A DNA stretch of 64,000 nucleotides from NCBI GenBank assembly GCA_037127255.1, contig JBANSL010000008.1:2194896-2258895 (forward strand). Direction: 5' to 3'. The first letter of the stretch is position 1, and the number at the start of each line of letters is the position of its first letter. A model generated the notes under the pieces. The model was given only the letters and a program-made list of their open reading frames with translations. It made no database searches and was not told where the DNA came from. Positions 33,074 to 43,000 of the stretch are shown piece after piece. This stretch comes from Persicaria tinctoria (lineage: Eukaryota > Streptophyta > Magnoliopsida > Caryophyllales > Polygonaceae). Position numbers and translations under genes: made by a program.

Positions 33074-34794
33074 ACCCTGCGGAGTATCTCTAACGGGGGC
33101 AGCAGTGGCATCTGCCTGGGGATCCCTGCGATGGATGGGAATCCGGGAACTCCCACTTCATTGTCCTCCCTTTTGCGACGTCGAAGTCGAGGACTAGGCG
33201 GATTGGGGTAAAGCCCATGACGATATCCATGAGTAGGATGTATGACCCTCCTTCCACCATATCGCGGACAATGGTGACAACCCGCTCTTGTTTTTCCTGC
33301 AAGAGAAACACACTCTCATCATAATGTGGACAACCCTTAACGACCTATGGCAAGTTGGCAACCATACTTTTCGGGTCTTTACTAACTTACCACGTACAAC
33401 ACGACAAGCAATAACCACCCAGCGGTCATCCTCCGGGGAGGATGTGTCCAGCTGCAATTCGGCAAAGAAGAGCTCATTGGAAGCACCAACACCAGCATTT
33501 CGCCTTGCTATAAAGTTGCAATGAGCCACAACATGGGTGGGTCCAACTACATTACAACACGGCAAAACATCGACAATCTTATAGTCTGTGTGCTGCAAAA
33601 AATGACCAATACAAAAGTTAGCAATGAAAATCTACAAGACACAACTTATACCGATTGAAAGGATTTAGATTCTATACCCACATACATGCTTCTTGTTGTA
33701 ATATGCCAAGGCAAGTAATGTAAATCGAATCCGATACTTGGCCTTTTCACTCAAGGTCACCCCATCCGCCAACTCATGAGCATACCGAGAGGGAGGTAGC
33801 CTATCATCCCTCCTAAACACAACAATAACAACACAAAAGTGACAGCCAGAAACAAAAACCCGACAAGAAAACAATAATACATAATTACATACACTTCATT
33901 CTCCTCATCACCAATGGATGAAGGTGAGATAAACCCAAGCTTGTATCTCTCGTCGCAGATCTCACAACCAGTAGGCTGAATACCTGTACAAGGAATACAA
34001 TGGCACTGAGGTAAACCAATCGAGAAAAACAACAAAGGAAGAAACAGAGGTACGAGGTGTGGTTCTTACCATCTACGATAACACAAGAAGTGACCACCTT
34101 CTCAACACCACCAGCAGACTCCGTTCGGGATAATTTACAGCAGAAGTACTTAGCAGCAGACTTGCGTTCCGCAGTAGACTTGCATTCCGCAGGGACAGCA
34201 GTGAAACCAAAATGATTCGAGCTTCTATAAAGTGTGTCGATCCATGTCCCGCCTACTACGACGAATCCCGGGACAGGCTGATAATCAGTGTCCTGCAATT
34301 ACAAATGCAAAAAGCAAACTGTGGGTGAAGATTTTATCTACAATGACGAATGTTCAAATTGGCAAGAACTGATCACCGACATGTTCTCGATTGTAGTATT
34401 CCAACCCAAGAACAATGTAACGTTCAAAATCGCTCCCGTCACACTCAACATCGTCATCATAATTAGGGTCATTAACGTCCCTCTCGCCGCAGGGGATCCC
34501 ATTTTGATGAACCAAATCGGTATCATCTGGAAGGAAGCCTTGGGGCCTGGAAATAGATCAAATTATACACAACAGCAACCCTAATCGGATAAGCCTAACC
34601 AGAAATTTTGACCTTTGGCGAATCAATCATCAGCAAAAAAAACCCTAACCTAAACACGGATCCAATAAGGAATTGAATGCTCAATAAGAAACAAAATTGA
34701 TTGGAAAATAATTAGACAATAACCCTTACGGAATGACTCCAGTGGACTGCAACGTTTCCGCCATCACCGCAGTGGACTGTAAGGTTTCCGGCAT
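33049..34794 (-). CDS. Two-module protein resembling DUF3615 (cystatin-like) plant proteins, 7 exons, 373 aa
   Basis: Exons are 34730-34794, 34381-34546, 34070-34292, 33893-33983, 33686-33812, 33391-33592 and 33049-33296 (1122 nt, in frame throughout). The protein has two similar modules. Module 1 has LEYYNREH (70-77), NHFGFTA (103-109), a Cys-x2-Cys at 158/161 and GFISP. Module 2 has LAYYNKKH, HCNFIARRN (248-256), FFAEL (266-270), a Cys-x2-Cys at 298/301 and VIHP. The order YYN..H, H.NF.A, FFAEL, C..C, HP resembles plant DUF3615-type proteins of unknown function. Intron positions and phases are the same in both modules. The exon 2 donor is a weak GTCGGT, placed by analogy with GTATGT after YYNKKH. 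The stop lies in the duplicated AWPM-19 segment. Expression is unproven. Confidence 0.65.
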
Positions 34795-35089
34795 AGTTGC
34801 AGCCAATTGCCTGCGGTTCACACAATCATTTTAAGACGATTTCAACCGGAACAGAAACAAAATTGAACGGAAAATAATTAGAGATTAACCCTTGCGGAAC
34901 GACTACGGTGTATCGAGAATTTTCTGGAATAGTTCCCACCAGTTTTATTGGCAAAGAGGAAAATATCGAATTGCCAAAACCCTTTTTTATGGAGCCGGCA
35001 GCTATATTTATAAGAGAGCCTGCCGCACCTAGATGCTTCAGGAGCGATGTGGGACGAAAGTGTGTCAAATACTTCCTCCCTCCATCACG

Positions 35090-35240
35090 TAACCTTGTAT
35101 GTCAATCGGGTCATTCTTGTTTTGGGTAAAACAAGTGCCGGGTAAAACAAGTCCCAGGTAGCTCCGGATTAACTTAAACTCGGGTTTGACCCGGTTTTGA
35201 ATCAAATCGGACCGATTTCGTGTTTATCAATTTTTGTAAT
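35090..35240. mobile_element. Degenerate CGGGT-type hAT MITE arm
   Basis: TCAATCGGGTCATTC, GGGTAAAACAAGT (twice) and CTCGGGTTTGACCCGG parallel the left arm of the element at 6578. There are no matching ends, so it is a remnant. Confidence 0.5.
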
Positions 35241-35708
35241 TTCAAATTGTTACTATTTAATATAAAGACAAAAATTGGATGTAATATTTTTCCTGCATTT
35301 TATAATCTTATATTTGCACTTTAGAATAATTAAGATGCACCTTATAGCATTTAAACCCCAATAAAAATTACGAGTTAAAAGCTGTAATATTTACAATTAA
35401 ATTAGGGCAATATTTATACAAATAGAAAGTATGGGGAGTTTTATTTTTTTTAATTTTAGCATCTCCTTCCTCCTCTCGTGCATTGCTATAGTACCAGGTA
35501 CACAGTTCTTCGTCAATGGCTGTTGGTGGCGCATCGAGGTCAGATCGTCAAAGGCACAACGACGGCGCTTGAGTGGGTGGTGGATCCGGCAACAAGCGAC
35601 GCACTATGACAACAATGGGTAGTGCGCAACAAGCTCCGATTCTCGGTGACGAGGGCTTCCTCTCATTGAACCTCCGATTTCAAGCGAGGAATTAATCAAA
35701 TTAGGTTA
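35241..35708. other. Intergenic DNA
   Basis: AT-rich at first, then a slightly GC-richer block (35490-35690). I could not assign a function to either. Confidence 0.35.
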
Positions 35709-36335
35709 TGTTGGGCACGAAAGTGTGTCCAGGGTAATTTGGGAGTCTAGTGATAATCATACAGCAATCCAATATGCCATAAAATAGCACCAACAACTAT
35801 CAACAAACACATGTTGTTTCTTACTTATTTTTTCCACCTGTGCATCGAGTCATCGACCCATTGCATTACTAATATGATGAAAACACAATCATCAATACAT
35901 GCTTTGATGGTTCCCTAACAACCTCTTCGTGCAGACTGCAGATTCTTCTAACCACTCTCTAGAACCGTTGCATTACTACTATGATGAAAACACAATTATC
36001 AACACATGCTCTGATGGTTCCCTAACAACCGCTTCGTGCAGATTCTTCTAGCCACCCTTTAGAGTCTCTACTAGATATCTTATCCCAACTCTATCAGATC
36101 AAAAATTGTCATCTCCAACTCCACATGCCCACAATCTCACATGCCCACAATCTCAGTCACACAAGATACCCAACCTGACTCTAATACTACTTGTTGGGCA
36201 TGACTCTAATACCACTTGTTGGACACGAAAGTACGTCTGAGGTAATATGTGAGTCTAATGACATTCAGACATCAATCCAATTACACCAGAAAATAATACC
36301 AACAACTAGCAATAAACACTTGTTGTTGACTTATC
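35709..36335 (-). mobile_element. Small non-autonomous LTR element (TRIM-like), minus orientation
   Basis: Two related direct copies begin TGTTGGGCACGAAAGT (35709) and TGTTGGACACGAAAGT (36217) and share CAATCCAAT, CACCAACAACTA and AAACAC.TGTTGTT. Immediately left of the right copy is CTCTAATACCACT, which reversed is a mutated initiator-Met primer site. The element is therefore read right to left. The interior (35860-36080) carries a 107-bp tandem duplication around TTGCATTACTA and GATGGTTCCCTAACAACC. Confidence 0.5.
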
Positions 36336-36951
36336 GAGGAAGGGAGACGGATTACCAAAGACGAAATACTCATTCGAATCTCTCACATTTCCTCTCCTTC
36401 CTCCCACCCTCTCTCTTTTGTTTCTCTCTCCTTTCTTCCTTTGCTGCTGGCGGCTCTTTTGCCTTTGTGTGCCACAAAACAAGGCAAAAAAGAATTGCAA
36501 TGCCCCTTCGATGTGCTTATATGTAACCATTAACAAGATGATCTCTTATTACTTAAAACGTACTATATGAATATATGAATGTGCAACGGCAACTTAAATG
36601 ATCAAATAACATAATCACCAATCAATAATAGATCAAGCACATAAACATACACTCTCGAGAGGATTAAATGAGGAACTTAAACATTAACAAGATGTGCTTT
36701 TTATAGTAAATTATTATATTTCTAGCCATACAACAAAAACTCGAACTCAAACCACAAATGAAAAGCAAACATTAAAAGAAAGATGTAACTAGTTATTTAG
36801 GGCTAATTTACATTCAATTCAAACCACACAGTACATAAAGAGAGATTACAGATGCCCATTTCGATTTCGGAGTTCCAAACCAAACAAAACAGATTGGCTA
36901 ATTCCACTCCACTAAGGTTAGGCCCACTGGGCCTTATACATTGTAATTTAT
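36336..36951. other. 3' flank of the AWPM-19 gene
   Basis: Non-coding. The part from about 36600 is the parental copy of the segment duplicated at 32390-33073. A pyrimidine-rich stretch occurs at 36380-36450. Confidence 0.45.
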
Positions 36952-38007
36952 TTAAACCCTGGCAGTACCCTTGAGGCCCACTGGATCACCAGCTGTAGTT
37001 GTTGGGCCTCCATGCCCATAATCAGTGTCTCTGTAGCCCGGCCCATACCTGCTGCTGAACACTCCCGCATGAAGCAACATCAGATAGAGAAGCTGTGTGA
37101 AGGTGAGGATGATGATGAATGCTTCCACTACCTTTAGCCTCCATCCTCTGTACCCTCCCACGTTTATCTCCTTGCATGCCAACCTGTCATTTTTTTTTTA
37201 AATAATTAAAATACATTTTACTAATTTATACCCTTATTTTAAGGGTTTATAAGAAATAAATATGTCATTTTAGATTCTTTTAAAAAATTTAAGAAAATCA
37301 ACAAATATACTTATTATACCCACTCATTCAATACACTACTTTTTTTTTAATTAATTGAAAAATAAAATAACATGTTTTCTTAAATAAAATTAATCCTCTA
37401 AAATAGAGTATCTAAGAAAATTACTTCTCATTTTGGATTTTTCTTGAAAATAAAAGTTGAGATAAAAGAACATAAAATGACAAATTTCCAATGCTAAAAT
37501 GCCATCATTAGATAAATTAACCATCTTTTACCCAAATGGTATTTTTTTGAATTATCAAAAGTTTTGTGCCAATAACAGAAATTATATATACAATTTTGAC
37601 ACTAATTAATTTTGACAAACGTACCCCATAGCAAGGGCGGTGACGGCCCAAGCAACCATGGCGGAGGAGGCGGCAGCAGCAAGGCTATCGCTCCTCCAAA
37701 ACCGGATGTGGTTAGCGCCGGCCAGCTTCGAGACGACACCAAGGACACCGGCTAAGATAGCGAACGTGAGGAATAAGCCGGTGGCTCCGTTCCCGCCAAA
37801 ACCTGGACAAAATACAAACAACATCAAAACGCTGCGTTTCATCTCCCCGGATCAGAAAAACACATCACTTCAAAACTTACTCGGGTGGTTGGTTTGGCCG
37901 TTGATAAAGCGGTTAAGGCACCAGCTCGCGAAGCCGAGGACGATCAAGTACATGATCATGTTCAAGAACATCAACGGCCCCGCCACATTTCTCCCAACCG
38001 TCGCCAT
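36952..38007 (-). CDS. PM19L: AWPM-19/PM19-like plasma-membrane protein, 3 exons, 178 aa
   Basis: Exons are 37881-38007, 37625-37802 and 36952-37183 (537 nt). The protein starts MATVGRNVAGPLMFLNMIMY and has four hydrophobic helices at about 10-30, 49-70, 79-102 and 114-138. Conserved family stretches include FGGNGATGLFL, SKLAGANHIRFWR and LACKEINVGGYRGWRLK, and the protein ends in a Gly/Asp/Tyr-rich tail. Length (~180 aa) and exon structure are typical. AWPM-19 proteins are ABA- and cold-responsive plasma-membrane proteins, and PM19L proteins are implicated in osmosensitive calcium entry or seed dormancy. That role is family knowledge. An ABRE-like G-box lies upstream. The final exon has a partial duplicate about 4.1 kb away. 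Confidence 0.93.
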
Positions 38008-38267
38008 TGACGCTTAAGCTACGGACCGGATCGGACGATGTGAAACGGGTCAAACGGCGTCGTATAACTTAGAAAGCAAGAAGCGTAAAAGGAAGAAGAA
38101 AAACACACGCAGAACGACGTCGTATGGGCTTGGAATTAAACTGAACGCTGTGTAGTAGGTGAGTTTCTGTAGAAGATGGGAGTGGTGGATGAGATCTACA
38201 ACCTGCAGAAGGTAATTAAAGGTATATGAAGAGGGGAGAGGACGATGAAGAGGAGTGGTGAGGGACT

Positions 38268-38277
38268 GACACGTGTC
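38268..38277. promoter_or_regulatory. ABRE/G-box palindrome upstream of AWPM-19
   Basis: GACACGTGTC, a perfect ABA-response-type palindrome, lies 261 bp upstream of the AWPM-19 start codon. Related CACATGTG occurs near 38311. This fits the ABA induction known for PM19 genes; function is inferred. Confidence 0.55.
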
Positions 38278-38879
38278 ACTAGTCGGCGTCTCCTTCTTAC
38301 AGGTGGTAGGACACATGTGCTTCATGTAAACGTAACCCTTCCTTGTGCCCTTATCCTCTCCATCTTTTCTTTTCTTTCTTTTATCCAAATACATTAATAA
38401 TTTTTCTTTTCGAAAAAAATATATTACATTACTGTTTTTCTTCGTGTCGAAACATTAGTTGGTCATAGAATGCCTGGCAATGTATAGCGTGAATCAAATC
38501 AATCAATGATAATAGCATTTATTTCATTCAATTTTTTGTTGGTGGATTAAAAAAAATTATCCTTAGATAAAATGTGATTTTTAATTAAAAAATCATTTAT
38601 AATTTTGATTTTTTTAGAACTATCCACAACCATGTTTATGAGCAAAAAAAAATGTTATGAAAATATTAAATTTTCACTTTATTTTTAAATAATGATTTTA
38701 GTATGGAATTATTTCTGAAATATTTATGAATAGAGTGAGAATTATTATATAATGGGTGGTTTTATGTAATTATATAATTAAGCTATAGTGTTATGAAAAG
38801 TCACATTTTATTTTTTTTACAATTTACCGGTATTAGAATTTTTTTTTTTTAAAAAATACGCCCTATCATCTTGTCAATG
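38278..38879. other. AT-rich upstream intergenic DNA
   Basis: No gene or clear repeat beyond the AWPM-19 promoter region. Confidence 0.35.
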
Positions 38880-39690
38880 TAAGTTGTATAACTTACATTT
38901 CAAAGCTTTGCAACTAATGTAACTCCTATTATGATCAAAATATCGAGAAGGTATTGGTTAGTCAAATTATAAGGCTTCGACATGTCCTTTTTTCGGAGTT
39001 TTATGGACATTCAAGATAAGGGTTGTAATAGATGACATCGCATCTAGAGTAAGAAACATCCATTTTCAAATTTTGAGGTTATGAGAGATTTTTGTAGACT
39101 AACCCTTTTGAAAAACAGTTAAAAATCTGTCCAAAATCCAAACAGTGTGAAAAATGATTTTTTGGGTAATCTTTAAGGTTGATTTATCGAAAGAATTACA
39201 AAATAGAGTTGTATCCCTTGAAGTTAGTTTTCCAACGAAGGGTCAGACTAACATAGCTCCTGTCATGATCAAAAGACCGAGTAGGAATCAATCGGTCAAC
39301 TTCTAAGGTTTCAATATGTCCCTCCTTTCAAAACTTGTTAGAAATCCCAAATAGAGGATGTATGAACGTCTTGCCTTGAATATATATGAACACAGCACAT
39401 CTAAAGTTAACAATTTTTAATCTTTTGAGATTTTTGTGGACTAACCGTTTAGAAATGGCAAAAATTTGTCCAAAATCCAAACAGCAAGAAAAAACAATTT
39501 TTTTATGAGCCTTCGTGGTGGATTTATGGATAGACTTCCCAAATAGAGTGGTAGCCCTAAAGTTAGCTTTCAAATGAGTGCTCATGCGTTTTGACCAGAC
39601 GAACGTAACTCCTATTTTGGTCAAAATACCAAAAAGGTTTTAATTAGTCAAATTGTAAGGTTTCAACATGTGACATGTCCTTTTCGGAGC
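38880..39690. repeat. ~340-bp tandem repeat, nearly 3 diverged copies
   Basis: The block TAACTCCT.TT.TGATCAAAA..CCGA...GTCAA.TT.TAAGG.TTC.A.ATGTCC recurs near 38920, 39252 and 39604. Between copies GAGATTTTTGTAGACTAACC and TGTCCAAAATCCAAACAG also repeat. Spacing is 331 and 352 bp. It is non-coding and looks like an old satellite or retrotransposon-derived array. Confidence 0.75.
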
Positions 39691-40032
39691 TTTGTAAACA
39701 CCTATGTGGATTTGTGGAAAAACTTTGGGTGGTTCTTTGCCAACGGAATTATTTTAATGGGTGATTTCTGATAATTATGAATATAAAATGACATATTTAA
39801 AGGGTGATTTTCTACGGTTATCGTTAATAAAAACATAATGCAATAATCAAATGCTAAAATATTAATTCTGTACTAGGTGGGAAAACCTCAAATTTCATTA
39901 AAAAAAAACAGTATTCAAGCAAGTGAATACATGATTGTTACACCTAAAAAGATTGCCTGTGAAGTTCTAAGCTGCATAAAGTGATTCAGGGGGCATCTGA
40001 TCAAAGGGACATAGCTTTAAACCTGAGGGAAG
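39691..40032. other. 3' flank of the SKI2-like gene
   Basis: Non-coding; probably 3' UTR and polyadenylation region of the minus-strand helicase gene. Confidence 0.45.
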
Positions 40033-43000
40033 TTACACTCCAGTGATATACAAGCTCGCGGCAAAGACAATGTCGCGCTTTATTGCATTCGAGGCGGCTT
40101 CCATCTTCTTGTGCAGAGCAGAGTTTCCCATGATCGACGCTGCATTTCTGAACTCCCGGCATGTCTCATCGAGTCTTACGATGGTTCTTACTATCAAGCC
40201 CTCGGGGACGTCTGTGAGCTCACATATATCAGAAAAGGGGGTGCCCTGAGAGAGAGAGAGAGAGAGAGAGCAAGAGGGCGTAAGCAACTCTACCGGTGTC
40301 GAATTGGTAGACGTTACAGGCAATGAAGAGAGGAGAAAAGGATAGTAGATATGTACATACCTTAGCCCATTCATACACCACTTCAACGAGACCAAATTTG
40401 AGATTTTCCGCGGCATACTCTATAGGGTCTATTTGCAGTTTAAACCCTGCTTGTATCTGGCCAAGCATAATGGCTGTCTTGTACAATCTGCAAAAAGACG
40501 GGTGCTTAGAGATGAGAACGAATGCAAATTGTGTTGTCCAAAAACCGACCTGTTCCTGCCTGATAACCAAATTGATCTGAACCCAAACCAAAAACAGATC
40601 TTTCCCAAAATTTTATCAATGCCACAATCCAAAACATGTTTACTGAAATTTGTTCAGAATTATGCATAACAAGTCAAAAACTAAAACCCTAGCAATTAAA
40701 ACAACCTGAACTGCCCAGTTGGCAGGTCTAATTTGGTGATTGATGCCAGCTTGAGCAGAAAGAAATTAGCTAAATCCCATCCCTCAAACACCAGCTAGAA
40801 TCTCAGTATAAGCTTTCAAGTTTTGGAACATTCAATGCTAAATAATACGTCAGACCATCACAAAGAAAGAGGTGAGTGGATGAATCACTTGCATGAAAAT
40901 GAAGTAAACAGCATGAGGAGAAATGCAGAAAGTTACCTATCCTTGGCATGGGCAAGTTTAGGAGTAAGAGATGGGTCAGAGGTATTCTTTTGCTGAAACA
41001 CAAAGGCGGACATCAAGGCGACTGCTTCTTCTGGTTCCAGGTCATCCAGCTGATTCTCAAACAAGCACTCTGTGCATATTAACTCCTCCCCAGAGTTCAT
41101 CTCACAAGCAACGCGGCCTTTTATCTGAACGACTAGATCATTGTCTATGCAACCGACTTTCTTAAGGACATCAATCTGGAAATAATAATTAATCATTTAA
41201 TAAATAAATCTCACAAACCTTATTTAATAAGGCACTCCAATTTCCATTTTCTTAGAACAATTTATTGGCAAAACATGAGCATACCCGCCCCTGGAAGTCC
41301 GGCATCTGTTGAAGTGCTTCATCAGACATCTGGAACTTTAAAGCCTCAACTTCCTCTTTATGCTTGAAAATTTCTCTTGCTAACTCCAAATGCTTATCCA
41401 ACTTAATACAACCATGGCACTTATTTTCTGCCATCTTTTGTAATAGTTTGTGTGATTTGTTGCACACTTCCACATGTTCCATGTCCTTCAGCCCCAGCTC
41501 TGAAATGCAATCATTATTACACAAATCCAAAACAATCTTAGCCATTGAAACGAAAAGAAAGAAAGATTTTGTCTGCAAGCTTATTACAAAATCAGAAAGA
41601 TGCTAAATGAAAAAACTCGATACTAAGAGTTGGGTCAAATATGAATTAGAGTTGAAATAAATAAATAAATTTAATTTTGCCTAATTTTCTTAGTTGACTG
41701 TGATTTTCCACACAACAAGAGATGTGGCAAGAACTTGAGAAGGTGTTGAATACAACAAGATTATGCCAAATAAAATAAATTTCTAAAGATTTATTAACTT
41801 GATGAATTAGAAGAGTCATACCCTTTATTGGATCTAAAGGTGGAGGATACTTGTTTCCACCAGATTTAAGATCAACTAGCAGTTGCACGGTCTTAGAGTA
41901 AGCTGCATTGCTGATATCTTCAAGAAGCCGAACAGGGTCAACCTTAATTTTACAATTGCAAATGCTGAGAAACTCAGTGGTCTCAACTCCCTTGACCTCA
42001 TAACAGACTCCAGCAGCTACTCCACGGCATGGCAGAGTTATTTTAATAACGCCTGTTCCTTTGCGCCTGGTGGCAGAATAGTACTCGTCATCTGCAGATC
42101 GTTTTGATTTAGGCGGCAATAAGACGCCTTCTTCAAACTTAGCATCTCCTGTTTCACTTCTGTTACCACTGCCAGCTGAGGATGTTTGTGTCATGGATGG
42201 CGAATGGGGTTTGAGGACTAAAACAATGTGTTGTTTAATGGTAGCTGATGGTGCTTTGACTACAACTCCAAGAAGGTGATCTTGACCCTGTCAATTTTCA
42301 ACAGCAATGACAAGCAAGCAGAATTATGCTAGTGGAAACATTCTTACCTGGAAATTAAGACTAAACTACATGAGATTAAATAGAGAATTGAAATTCAAAA
42401 ACTTCAAAACAAATCTAACCGCACGTCTACCAAATAACATATTATAGCAACACTAAGAGATTAGGAAGGTCTATTTAGATCAACTTTCTGTCTTTCTTGT
42501 AGAAAAAGGTCACTATGTCTGCAGTTTAGAGGGTGGGATCCAAATTTTGAGACGAAAACAGATGCCCTTTTCGTTAAGGGATGTCCAGTAATGTATGAGA
42601 TATCCACTGTCTGTAACAAAGGATAGTTAGGGATATCAACTTGCTAAACATGGCATTTTGTTCGTCATCTCCTGGAAGCAGAAGATCTAAATGACTCGTG
42701 AATCTTGTATGTCATTTGGGCATAGCATACTACACAGAACTGAAGTATATTGCCAGCTTGTTGCACTTTTAAGATAACATTAGAAAATTGAATTAAAGTG
42801 CATTTGAGGCATTGGATTGCACAAAACAAGCTTATTCTCACGCCATCCCATCAAAGACCATTTTATGGTATGGGATGGTGTGGGGATTGTTTGGGAAAGA
42901 TAGAACACATGTTGATTAGGCAGAATGACAAATGAATTCCCTCCTTGTGTTTCATCATCTTCTCTTCAAAAAGCAAACAGGTTGGAAACAAAATCAATCT

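Noticed and set aside
36191..36526. 111-codon plus-strand open frame near the AWPM-19 3' flank
   Set aside because: It starts in an LTR-like repeat and runs through a pyrimidine-rich tract giving Leu/Ser/Phe runs. No family resemblance.
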